This document shows positions 53,408-63,928 of a stretch of DNA of 64,000 bases, piece after piece. The stretch covers positions 344,688 to 408,687 of the forward strand of contig NW_005201360.1 of NCBI RefSeq assembly GCF_000372725.1, read 5' to 3'. This stretch comes from Emiliania huxleyi CCMP1516 (taxonomy: Eukaryota > Haptophyta > Isochrysidales > Noelaerhabdaceae). Made by a program: the position numbers and the translations under genes. Within the stretch, counting starts at the first letter, position 1. Each line of letters begins with the position of its first letter. The notes beneath the pieces were generated by a model. That model worked only from the letters and a program-made list of their open reading frames with translations. It ran no database searches and was not told the DNA's origin.

Positions 53408-54126
53408 GGTGAACTGTATCGTCGTCGTCGTCTCTAGCCAGTCACTCTAACTCTCAGAGATGGGCTAAAGAGGATCCGGAGCGCGGTAAGACTCTGGGGC
53501 TCTCTCCGAAGGGAGCGTAGCGTACGCGGAGGGAGCTCAGAGTTACCCCGTTCTCTGGAACCTCTTGGAGCAAGAGGAACTCGCAAGAGACGAATGCGAT
53601 TCGATCGGGCGGTAGATGAGGGATGGTGGTGGGTCGCTTGAGAACTGGTCGATTGGCGTCTGTCTGAGCAGGAGCCGACGCTAGTCGGGAGCTGTGTCAG
53701 GAGCCTCGTGGCGCTCGGAGGTCCCGCGCACAAAGCGGCGGGCAGCGGCGGGCGCGGGGGTAAGGGTTCCCGCCCGCTAGGCGCTGCCCTCTGCGCCGAG
53801 GCTCGACCCGCTTCTCCTCAGTTCACTAGCACAAACTGAAGTTTGTTTATCATGAACTGTATCGTCGTCGTCGTCTCTAGCCAGTCACTCTAACTCTCAG
53901 AGATGGGCTAAAGAGGATCCGGAGCGCGGTAAGACTCTGGGGCTCTCTCCGAAGGGAGCGTAGCGTACGCGGAGGGAGCTCAGAGTTACCCAAATCACCG
54001 GAGCGAGGGAAGGAGCGATCCCGGGGTGAGCGACTCCGAAGCGTAGCGCAGCGCGTGAAGGATCCCCAAATTGAGTGAGTGACGGTCCTATTCGGTCTCG
54101 CCCTCCGAGCTCGGGGATGGGGCGGC

Positions 54127-56832
54127 TCAGTGCGCGAAGCGGCACTGGTCCCCCTGCCTGCAATAGCCGGCAGCGAAGAAGCGGCACCGGGGGACTCCGG
54201 TCTGCTCGCTCGTGGAGTCGTCGCGAGCGCTGTCGGTGTCGCAGTCGCCCGACTCGGAGTCGTCAGGCTGGCTGCCGGACTGGTCGTAGCCGTCCTCGGC
54301 GTCGGAGCCGCCGCCGTCGGACGGCCCCTCGTCGCGCGGGCACGCCTTGGAGGAGAGGTGCTCGAGGTGTGCTCGTTGGATCAGCCCCTCGCACCCCTCG
54401 AGGGCGCCTTTGAAAGAGGGCGGGCGGTGGAGAATCCCTCGGATGAACTCCCCAACCTCTTGGTCGTAGTCCCCGAGGGCGCGCTCGACGATGGCGGCGA
54501 TGCCGCCGACGGAGAGGTCGCCGCCGGTGAGGGACCGCAGGCACCAGTCCGCGAGCGCGCCGGCGTCTGCGCGTCCCGCCTCGCTGCCGAGCAGGAGCGT
54601 GGCGACGGGCGAGGCGACGGCGCGGAGGATTCGGAGAGCCTGCTCGAGCTCGCGCTGTTCGTCGGTCCCTGCGCCGTTGGCGCCGAGCGAGCGTCCGGCG
54701 AGGTCGCGCAGCCGCGACAGATCGAAGCTGCAGCTTGCGGCATCGATGAGCAGCTGGTGGAGATCCGCGGCCGGTGCGGAGAAGGCCGCGCCCCTTGGGA
54801 ACAGTCCCTTGACGGCGCCCTCGATCTCGTTTCGGAGCCCTCTGCGCGCCTCGTGGATGTACGAGGGGATCGCCATCGCGCTCGTGCGATGCCCCTCGGC
54901 GTCGACGCAGCCGTTCGAGAGGATCGCGCGCAGGACGTCGGTCCTGGCGTCCGACGGGGCGAGGTCGGCGGAGAAGGCCTTGCCCTCGGCCGCGGCGACG
55001 CGGACGGCCCTAGTGACGGCTTTGCCTCGGATGGCGAGCGCGGACTCGGGGCCAATGGCTCTCGAGAGCTGGCCTGGCTTGAGCAGTGGGAGGCGCCGCG
55101 CGCCGCGAGACGCCTCTTCATCGCTGTCGCTGTCGGAGAGGGCGATTCCGCGCGAACTCCCTCCGCTGGCGGCGTAGCCTCCTCGGTCACGTGTCGACTC
55201 GACGGACGGTGTGGCGCGCTTGCGCGACTGGCTCCTCGAGTAGAGCGCGATGGCGATGTCCCGGACGCCGTCGAGGTCGCTCGGGCGCTTGAGGCCGCAA
55301 AGCGCCTCGTAGAGGATCGGGTCTTCGAGCAGCGACGCGAGGCTCGCGATCATGAGCCTCGCGGCGATATCCGGCTCCTCCTCGTCGATGCTCTGCGGGT
55401 CGGCGCCGGCCATCCGCGCGAAGCACTTGACGCTGAAGAGGGCGCGGAGGACGGTGCCGCTGTCCGCGCCCGCGGGGGTGATGGCGGCGAGCACCTCCCG
55501 CCCCGCGTCGAGGATCGAGCGCGTACCTGCGGCGCGGAGGCCGGCGGTCCGGCTCTCCCCTTACGAGTATCGTCCCGTATCGGTGTCGCGATTGCCGGGC
55601 GGGCACTCGGGGTGGGTCACCACCTGTCCCCGGCGCGCTCGGCGGTGGCGAGGGAGGCTGGTGCTCCGGGCTCGTCAGCGGTTCGCCGCCTGCCGGGGGG
55701 GGCGACGCTGCGGGTGAGCGTCGTGTCGCGACTGCTCTTGCCCGGACTACCGTGACGGTATCGTGTCGTGCGTGTTGCGTCGGGGCGCGAGGGCCGGTGT
55801 CATGTCGGGTGCCACGGGGCTGGCGTGAGGGCCGCGTCCGCCGCTCGACCGGTGGACTTCCGCCGGCGGAGGGGGTGCCGTGTCCCTTGGCGCTTGCGGG
55901 CGAGGGAGCCGTGTCCCAGTACTCACCGGTTTGCCGGGTCATTGTATCGTGTCGGGGCGCGAGGGCCAGTGTCGTGTCGGGTGCCGCGGGGGCTGGCTCG
56001 AGGGCCACGTTTGCCGCTCGGCCGGCGGGCTTCGCCGGCCGAGGGGGTTGGGCGCCGCTTGGCGGGGCCGAGGGTTCGCCCTCGGCCCGAGGGATCGCCC
56101 TCGGTACTCGCCGGATCGCCGGGTCATCGTGTCGTGTGGGGGCGCGCGGGCCAGTGTCGTGTCGGTGCCACGGGGGCTGGCTCGAGGGCCGCGTCCGCCG
56201 CTCGGCTGGTGGGCTTCCGCCGGCCGAGGGGGGGGGGGGGGGGTGCCCCTTGGCGGGGCCGAGGGTTCGCCCTCGGCCCGAGGGATCGCCCTCAGTACTC
56301 ACCGGATCGTCATCGTATCGTACGTCAGCCGTGTGACGGAGGGATTCGCCCTCGGCCCTCGGAGGGATCGCCCTCGAGGGCCACGTCCGCCGCTCGGCCG
56401 GTGGGCTTCCACCGGCCGAGGGGGCATGGGTGCCGCTTGGCGGGGCCGAGGGTTCGCCCTCGGCCGGAGGGATCGCCCTCAGTACTCACCGGATCGCCGG
56501 GTCATCGTGTCGTGTCGGGGCGCGAGGGCCAGTGTCGTGTCGGGTGCCGCCGGGGCTGGCTCGAGGGCCACGTTCGCCGCTCGGCCGGTGGGCTTCCGCC
56601 GGCCGAGGGGGCATGGGTGCCGCTTGGCAGAGCGGGGGGGGGGTGGACGGTCACCTGGATCGTTGAACTCGGAACGTTGGCTGGGGCTGCCGACGAGCGG
56701 CGCGGGGGGCGACGTCGGCTCCGCGACGCCGTCGGCCCGGGAGCAGCCGCGCGCGGGGATGACCTCGTCGTCGCTGACGAGGAGGTTGCGCAGCGCCTTC
56801 TGCATGAAGGAGAGCATTGACGTTGCCGGCAT
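54127..56832 (-). CDS. Gag-like protein with C-terminal CCCH zinc finger
   Basis: Exon 1 (56832-56655; MPATSMLSFMQKALRNLLVSDDE) and exon 2 (55526-54127) join across a 1,128-nt GT-AG intron as NDP-G-TRSILDAGREV; total about 525 residues. Exon 2 is mostly helical (DIAARLMIASLASLLEDPIL, IHEARRGLRNEIEGAVKGLF), has a Ser/Asp-rich linker, and ends in CRFFAAGYCRQGDQCRFAH, a CX7CX5CX3H finger placed where retroelement nucleocapsids carry theirs. The intron consists of GC-rich tandem units (GGCTTCCGCCGGCCGAGGGG...). Flanking direct repeats support a retroelement origin; no polymerase is present. A host RNA-binding protein is the alternative. Confidence 0.6.
55750..56640. repeat. GC-rich tandem repeats forming a long intron
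   Basis: About five units of 150-200 bp share GCTCGGCCGGTGGGCTTCCG, GGGGCCGAGGGTTCGCCCTC, ACTCACCGGATCGCCGGGTC and GGCCAGTGTCGTGTCGG. Confidence 0.75.
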
Positions 56833-57197
56833 CGGTAGTCGTTCGGTTCGGCCTGGCTGCCCTGCGCGCCGGGGCGCCCGCAGCGAGCGTCGCTGGCGGG
56901 CCGGCGGGTAGCGCCGCCTCCGCTCGCTTGAGAACTGGTCGATTGGCGTCTGTCTGAGCAGGAGCCGACGCTAGTCGGGAGCTGTGTCAGGAGCCTCGTG
57001 GCGCTCGGAGGTCCCGCGCACAAAGCGGCGGGCAGCGGCGGGCGCGGGGGTAAGGGTTCCCGCCCGCTAGGCGCTGCCCTCTGCGCCGAGGCTCGACCCG
57101 CTTCTCCTCAGTTCACTAGCACAAACTGAAGTTTGTTTATCATCGACGGAAAATCATTTCTAGTGGGCGGACTTGTACCCACTCTCGCTTGTCCACG

Positions 57198-59386
57198 ATG
57201 GACGCCGCCGACCTCGGATCGCTTCCGACTCGGGAGCTGCTTCACCGGTGTCGCGCCGCGGGCTTGGACCTCGCCGGCCTCAGCGACAAGCGCGACCTCG
57301 TCGACGCGCTGATGGCGCACGAGGTGGGTACAGTGACGGACTCGCCGATGCGTGAGGCAGAGGTTTCCGACCGGTACAGCGGCGGAGCTGAGGCCTCATG
57401 CGAGGCCTCATGCGACGAGGACGCGGAGGAGATGTCCGAGCGCGAGGCACAGGCGGGCGAGCCTGAGGGCGAGGGCGAGGGCGAGGGCGAGGGCGAGGGC
57501 GAGGGCGAGGGCGAGGGCGAGGGCGAGGGCGAGGGCGAGGGCGAGGGCGAGGGCGAGGGCGAGGGCGAGGGCGAGGGCGAGGACGAGGAGGAGGGCGATG
57601 GTGACGAGGAGGAGGAGGCGGAGCTGATGCGGCAAGCGCTGCTGATGTCCACGGAGACCGAGGCTGTCCTCTCCGGCCTCCCCATCCGGGAGCTGCGCGC
57701 GCGGCTGCAGGCGCGGGGCATACCGACGGTCGGGCTCGTCGAGAAGGCGGGCTGGTCGCCGCCTGGTCGCTGGAGTGTGAGGAGTGTTCCTTCACTCACA
57801 GTCGCTGGAGTGTGAGCAGGCGGAGCTCGTCGCCGCCCTTCTGCGCGGAACGGAGCAGCCGGACGAGCCGGCAGGCGGCGAGCGGGAGGGCGTGGCTCCC
57901 GTCCCGAAGTGCGACGGCGATGCCGGCGATGCACAGGTCCTGCTCACCTTCAGCCAGCGGGCGCGGCTCCTCTCGGCCGCCGCGGCAGGAAGGCCCACCC
58001 TGGACGGGACCGGCAAGGCGGCGGCTGGCGCCCTCCTCGCGGCCTCTCCTCGGGTGGGGTGCTGTGGACCCGTCTCGGAGCTCTGCCCCCGCAGGTCGTC
58101 GTCCCTCGCTCGTGGCTGCGCGCGCTCGCTCTCGTCCTCGGAGGCGAGCAGCTCGGGCCATCTCGGGTCTATCTCGGGCCATCTCGGGCCATCTCGGGCC
58201 TGTCTCGGGTCTGTCTCGGGCCCGTCTCGGGGGGTCTGTCTCGGGCCCGTCTCGGGTGATCTCCGCCCCCCCCCCCCCCCTCGGCAGGCGAGCTGCCGCG
58301 CACGCTGCTGCTGCGGCGCTCCCACCGGGGCGGCCGCCTGCTTCATACTCGGAGCTTTCTCAGGAACTTTCTCGGAGCCTTCCTGTAGGCTTTCCCACCG
58401 CGAGTCGGCCGTCTGCGTCGGAGTCGACGAGTTTGTCGAAGACGCCTCCATTGCGGCGGCGGGCGGCGGTGGCAGCTTCGACGGCGGCGCTCTCGCGGCG
58501 GCGCTTGTCCCGCGTTGGGTCCTCACTTCGCTCGGCGTCGCTGCCGGCGAGGAGGCACTCGTCTCTGTGGTCGCGTTGCCGCGCGCCACGTGGGTCCGGC
58601 TCCAGCCCCACACGGACGCCTTCGCCGCCTCGCTCGGCCGCGACGCAGACCCGCGCCAGCTGCTGACGCAGCTCATCAACCGCTTCGTCGCCGTCTCGGT
58701 GCGCGGCAGCAGCGTGCAGCGGAGCCACTTCCTAGACACTTCCTAGACACTTCCTAGGCAGCAGCGTGCAGCGGAGCCACTTCCTAGACACTTCCTAGAC
58801 ACTCCCTAGGCAGCAGCGTGCAGCGGAGCCACTTCCTAGACACTTCCTAGACACTCCCTAGGCAGCAGCGTGCAGCGGAGCCACTTCCTAGACACTTCCT
58901 AGACACTCCCTAGGCAGCAGCGTGCAGCGGAGCCGCGGAGAAAGGAAGGCCTCTGTCGGACCCCTTCCTGGGCCTTCCCCGCAGGTCGGCGACACCATCC
59001 AGCTGGCGATCGACGGGCAGCGGCACGCGCTAGACGTCACCGCGCTGCGCGGCACGCCGGGGGAGCGGTGCGGGTTGCCGGGCACGATGCTTGACGTGGG
59101 CGCCGCGCTGCGGTCCCTCGACGCCAAGCCGTGGGCGTGCGGCGTCTGCACGCTGATTAACCCGCCGGGCCGCGCCAGCTGCTCGGCGTGCTCGACGCGG
59201 CGGCCGGAGGACGCGGCGGCCGGAGGCGGAGGCGGCGGAGGCGTGCCTGTGCGGTCCGCGTGCTTGGTAGACGTCGACCTCGAGGTGGACCTCGCGCCGT
59301 CGGCCGAGGCGGAGGGGGTGGCGGAGCGGGAGGCGGAGGCGGAGGCGGAGGCGAGGCGGCGGCAGCAGGCGGAGGCGGAGGCGTGC

Positions 59387-59419
<33 letters not shown>

Positions 59420-59770
59420 GCGAGGGAGAAGGCGGAGGCGGAGGCGGAGGCGGAGGCGCGGCGCAGGGTCGCCTCCGACGCCCTCGGCGCGCTCCTAGGG
59501 TCACGCGGCGGGGAGGAGGCCGCCCTGCAGTGTGCAGTCCGGCGGCCCGACGGTACGCGGGGCACCGCGCGGCTGCGGCCGGAGGAGCCGCTGCTGGCGC
59601 TCTGGTGGCTGGCGGAGGCGGAGGCGCCGGCGGGAGAGGCGCTGCCGCCGGGCTTCCGCCTCGCGACGGGTTTCCCGCGCCGCCTGCTGGAGCGGCCAGC
59701 GGACGGCGGCGTCTCCCTCTCCTCGCTGGGACTCGACCCGGGGCAGCACCTGTTCTTTGTGGAGGCGTGA
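57198..59770 (+). CDS. Cdc48/p97-adaptor-like protein: SAP-like, UFD1-like, RanBP2 zinc finger and UBX
   Basis: ATG 57198. Exon 1 (57198-57746): SAP-like helix pair (LPTRELLHRCRAAGLDLAGL), a (Glu-Gly)n run of about 20 units, and a second similar motif (LPIRELRARLQARGIPTVGL). Exon 2 (57820-58053) and exon 3 (from 58095, VVVPRSWLRALAL) begin a UFD1-like fold continued by ELPRTLLLRRSHRGG (about 58280-58340). It goes on through SAVCVGVDEFVE...VPRWVLTSLGVAAGEE and VALPRATWVRLQPH to 58698, then VGDTIQLAID in exon 6 (58985-59770). Next come a RanBP2-type zinc finger (ACGVCTLINPPGRASCSACS), a helical AEAEAE stretch, and a UBX domain (AVRRPDGTRGTARL ... GFPRRLL ... LGLDPGQHLFF). The FPR loop and UFD1 fold point to binding of Cdc48/p97 and ubiquitin. 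Intron 57747-57819 is GC-AG. Exon limits at 58151-58410 are uncertain. Confidence 0.75.
57466..57583 (+). repeat. (GAGGGC)n coding microsatellite
   Basis: About twenty GAGGGC hexamers encode Glu-Gly within exon 1; length is likely polymorphic without frameshift. Confidence 0.9.
58699..58984 (+). repeat. Intron built of about 58-bp tandem repeats
   Basis: Units of GGCAGCAGCGTGCAGCGGAG + CCACTTCCTAGACACTTCCTAG recur about four times. The first unit begins at the donor (TCG|GTGCGCGGCAGCAGC); the intron ends CCCCGCAG|GTC. Confidence 0.8.
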
Positions 59771-62700
59771 AGTGGGAGAGAGGGTAGAGCGGAACCGGAT
59801 GGGCTTAGCCAGGAATACGTGGCTGGGTTCACAGCGATTGTAGGTAAATGAAAGAAAGAAAAGAAAGAAAACTCAGACAAACCAAGGGAGGGATGGGAGG
59901 ACGGCGCGCCGGCCACCACACAGGGATTTTTAAGGAGAGGGGTGTGATGCGCTAGCCGTCGCCTCTGGGGGGAGGCGAGGGCCCTAGGGGGTACCCATGC
60001 GGGGGGGGGATGGGGTCCCCCAGCCCGCCGCAGGCGCCGATTTTTTTGACATTTTTTCTTTTTCGCGCGATTTTTTACTTGTTTTCATGGGAATTCGGCG
60101 TACTTGCGGCCATGCTATCACGCCTTGCGACATCCTTTCGGCGCTGCTGACCGTGCCATGCTGCTCAACTGACCGCCTGCATAGCTCGCGGCCTTAGTCT
60201 TCGGCATTCAGTGACGACCTGATCGTACGGCCAGTAGGAAGGTGTCCTTCCAGCGCGTGCACGCTTCTGACGCAATGCGCGTCACAAACTGCCTCGGATT
60301 GGCTGCTGGCACTCTCGAGGCTATGCCTACACAGCCTCGCGCGCATGGGCAGTCAAGAGGGACCATGCACCTTCTCAGGACAGCGCCGGTGCCTCTCTCT
60401 TGGACCGGCAAACGTGGTGGTCTCGTGTCACCAATGCAGACGTCGGCCTGTCTGCTGTCTGGAGTGATCTGTCGGCGGTCAGTACGACCGATCAGGTCGG
60501 AGTTTTCTGATGGTTGGAGGGTCTATCTGTATGTACTCCTCGAGATCTCTCCAAATCTGCCCTCTACTCAACCGTACTCATTCGGGAAGTCGGTGCTAAC
60601 GGAGACTAACGGAGCCGGAGCCCCGTTTCCGCACTGCTGCGCGGCGCACGGTGCCTCCGGGGGCCCCATCCTCCCCCCAGAGGCCGTCGCCCACCCTTGT
60701 AAGAAGAGGGGTGTGATGCGCTAGCCGTCGCCCACACAGGTATTTTAATTGTAGGTAAATGTCAGGAACTTTCCTTTTTTTTCGACTCGCGCCCCCCCTC
60801 CGCCTCAGTAGCCCTGGCCGGTGCGCCTGCAGAGTTGAAGTTCCCGAGTAAAAATTCGAACACATTCTCTCACGGTGACCAAAAAATGTCCAGCTCAGAG
60901 GCACCTCCGGAGGCAGGCCGCCGCACGCCGGCGACACAGCTCCAGCCTGGGGGGTCGACGGGCCCCCGGGGGCGACGGGGGTGCTCTCCGGCCGCGGCGG
61001 CCGAAAACGGGGACCTCTAGTACGGTCTAGTAATGAAGTGATGCACTTGATGCAAGGGTGCCATTGTGCTCTACTACAAAAGTTGTGTAAGATGCCCAAG
61101 TCTCAGACACTGAATCCTTAGCGGAGCTGAGTTCTGACGGTGTGAACACGAGCAACCGGAGTGACGACCGGGACCGGGCCGCACGCCGGGAGTGCCCCCG
61201 ACTAGCAGTGACGGGCGCGGATGAGCGAATGAGAGGTCGCTGTCTGTGGGAGATGTGTTATTAGAGACTAGGGCTGTCTATCTCTCACCGAAAGGGACCT
61301 CTCATTCGCTCGTCCGCACCCGTCACTGCTCACGGAGTGCTCCGCGTGCCGCACCGGCCGCCGCCGGCCGCCGGCCGCTCACGGTAACGGAACAGTGTTA
61401 CTACTCCGCAACGTTGAGATGGATCAAACTGAATAGTGCTCCTGAAAGCCCTCTCTCTGCTCTGCCACACAGTAGCAGCTCACGACTAGCAGCTGTTGTG
61501 GCTGTATTTGTAGCCATTTTTAGGCTTCAACTGGTCCCAAAAAATAGTAGCAACGCCTCATGAAAATCAGTCGAAAAAGCCCCAAAAAATCGGCGCCTGC
61601 GGCGGGCCTCCTGGGGCTGCGCCCCAGACCCCCTTGACTGGGGGGACCCCCCCCCAGAGCACCCCCGTCGCCCCCGGGGGCCCGTCGACCCCCCGGGAGC
61701 TCCAGCTGTCGAACTGACCCGCAGCTCCTCTCAGAGCGGGAACTGTGACGAAAGTTGACTGAGGTGGTTGTCAGGAAACATCATACGGATCACATGGTGA
61801 CTCTCTCATGACGGGAGACCGCCCGACCACTCCTGGGTGGCACTGCCACCGGTGTCGCTCGACGTCCTGTCGACAGCGTGCCGACAGAGAGACACAGACC
61901 ATGTGGGACGCGTCGAGTATCGACCTCTACTGCTTACCCAGCCTTCGAGTGTATCCTGGCTGTGGTCCCACACCCACTGGTGTCCATCTCAGAGACCGCA
62001 GGAGGTCATGAGGATCGATGGGAGTGCCAATCCCACAATGCCTAAAAACCCAGCGCAGTATCACATTTTAGCCCCCCGCTACCCAGTCGCAGTCGTGCGA
62101 CGTAGCGGGGGGCCACAACTACGTTTACGAAAACATAAGTAGTCCCGCGAGGTGTGAATTTGGCCGCCCCAGTAGCCCCCTTTCCAATGGCTTGATTTTG
62201 GGCGCGTCCCCAGAGCGTCCAAACTTGGATGGGCGCGAACCGTATCTCGCAACGAATCTCGCCGGCCTCACCGGCCCTCTTTGCTTTGACCGACGCCCGT
62301 CCGCTCGACTGGCCGATAAAGAGCGACCCGTACGACGCGCACTTGTCGTCCTCCCTCCTCGCCAAATGACGGCCGCCCCCCGACACCGACAGTCGCGCTC
62401 CGCACGCCTTCAAGGTCAGCTGCGGCCGAGCGACGATCGGCCCGTCTCCGATCGCTGCCGCGGTCACTCTCCGGCCCATGACCCGCCTGCCGATCACCTG
62501 TCTGCCTCGCCGCGCGCGGGCCGCTCGCCTGCTCGCCGCCGCCGCCGCGCGTCCCCGCGTCGCCACGCTTCCCTGCACCTGACGGCGCTCGAGCTGCACA
62601 GACGGCGCGCTCTGGCAGACATCCATCCAGGGCCGGTGGGCTAAGAGGTAAGAGCACACCCAGCGGGCCAGATGATTGGCATCGGGTTGCGGGCAAGAGA

Positions 62701-62782
62701 CAGGCAAGAGAGCCCTAGCCCTGGGTGGGGGGTGCGCGTTCGCAGGGAAAAAGGGCCGTAAAGTAAACACGGGTCTCCGAGG

Positions 62783-62844
62783 GTTAGTTCCGAGAGAGAT
62801 TTTTAGCAATACCAAACAACTCTAACACTCGTTTGTTAGTTCCG
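62783..62844 (-). mobile_element. Short insertion family, copy 5 (42 bp, 10-bp target-site duplication)
   Basis: GTTAGTTCCG at 62783-62792 and 62835-62844 flanks a 42-bp insert. The minus strand reads the shared core and CTAAAAATCTCTCT. The empty site is seen in the paralogous repeat at 13435-13490. Confidence 0.85.
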
Positions 62845-62865
62845 TGTACCTACCGCTACCGGGTT

Positions 62866-63175
62866 TCCCCTTAACTGCAGAACGCCCCCCCCCCCTCTCT
62901 CTCGGACTCGGTCGGAGCTAACCGAATACGAGAATACTCTCCGAGAGTTTTGGACCCGCGTACCAGGTTTCCCCTTCACTGCAGAACGCCCCCTCTCTCT
63001 CTCTCTCGGTCGGAGCTAACCGAATACGAGAATACTCTCCGAGAGTTGGACCCGCGTACCAGGTTTCCCCTTAACTGCAGGACGCCCCCTCTCTCTCTCT
63101 CTCGGTCGGAGCTAACCGAATACGAGAATACTCTCCGAGAGTTGGACCCGCGTACCAGGTTTCCCCTTAACCCTT
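62866..63175 (+). repeat. Tandem repeat of about 90 bp, three units
   Basis: Each unit has GGTTTCCCCTTAACTGCAG(A/G), ACGCCCC, (CT)n, TCGGTCGGAGCTAACCGAAT, ACGAGAATACTCTCCGAGAG and TTGGACCCGCGTACCA. Confidence 0.85.
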
Positions 63176-63180
63176 TTACG

Positions 63181-63540
63181 TACACATTTCGAGCGAGTGA
63201 AAACCAACTCCTGAGCACGGCGCCGCAGGCGCCTGTTGATAGGTCCAGGTGATAGCCCTGGATGGGCAATGCATTCGCCTACCTGGGCCTCAGATCGCCC
63301 GACCGCGTCCCGGTGCTCTGTGGTCGGATTTGTGACGCCGCCGCACCGCGCCGCGGCCGGGGGCCCGCCGGAGGACGAGGATGGCCGTGACGGACCGGGA
63401 CGAGCTCTGGGAGGTTCAGTGTCAGTGAGTATATTGTAGAGGCCACCCATGTGCACAATCTCTTGACTGAGAGCTAAGCCAGGGGAGGCGATGCCGGGGC
63501 CGTACAGCAGCTTGATGGTGCTTCGCCGGCGTAGAAGCGG
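63181..63540 (-). repeat. Dispersed repeat, copy B (inverted relative to 22027-22640)
   Basis: See copy A. The stretch 63430-63480 also matches the inner part of the hairpin at 18109-18213. Confidence 0.65.
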
Positions 63541-63928
63541 CCGCGGCGGGCTCCGGGTGCCTGAAAAAGACGGAGTTACGTGGGCTGTGGGAGAGTTACT
63601 GTCGACTCAAACGACACTGTGCCGTAATCCTCTCATATATGGCTAAATATTTACCGAGCCGTTTTAAAGTTCCACCGCTACGACTGGAGATATATCGAGA
63701 TTTATTTGGTCCTCAGGACCCTTATGAAGCAAAAGGGTTAACTGCAGGACGCCCCCTCTACTCGGAGCTAGTGATACGGCAATACGTACCGCCCCCACGC
63801 AATACCTGTACAGGTAGTGCCGCGTAGTGCTGCGTAGTGCTGCGTAGTGCCGCGTACTGCTGCGCGCGCGCTGGCAAATTCTTCCTTCGCGCTCTTCGAA
63901 CACAAGAGCGGCCAACGGCCTCTCCATC

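Larger units (their letters stand above)
53408..57143 (-). mobile_element. Retroelement-like unit with a head-to-tail 0.44-kb derivative
   Basis: Block A (about 138 bp, starts TGAACTGTATCGTCG) occurs at 53408-53545 and 53850-53990. Block B (about 215 bp, ends GTTTGTTTATCA) occurs at 53635-53850 and 56930-57143. So a short TG...CA unit (A-C-B, 443 bp) is followed directly by a long unit (A...Gag-like gene...B, 3.3 kb). It could be a solo or rearranged LTR next to an element, or a deletion derivative beside its parent. Confidence 0.6.
59771..63928. other. Repeat-rich region without a confident gene
   Basis: It includes a repeat copy (59850-59965), inverted pairs 60022-60048/61583-61605 and about 60940-60990/61650-61700, a hairpin with arms 61206-61236 and 61289-61330, a dispersed repeat with a mini-insertion (62760-63180), and repeat copy B (63181-63540). 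The minus frame near 62760-62042 (LTLKACGARLSVSGGG, YGSLFIGQSSGR, IRFAPIQVWTLWG) looks mildly coding and may be a gene remnant. Confidence 0.4.

Noticed and set aside
57408-57635. ALALALAL hydrophobic minus-strand ORF
   Set aside because: Antisense of the (GAGGGC)n coding microsatellite.
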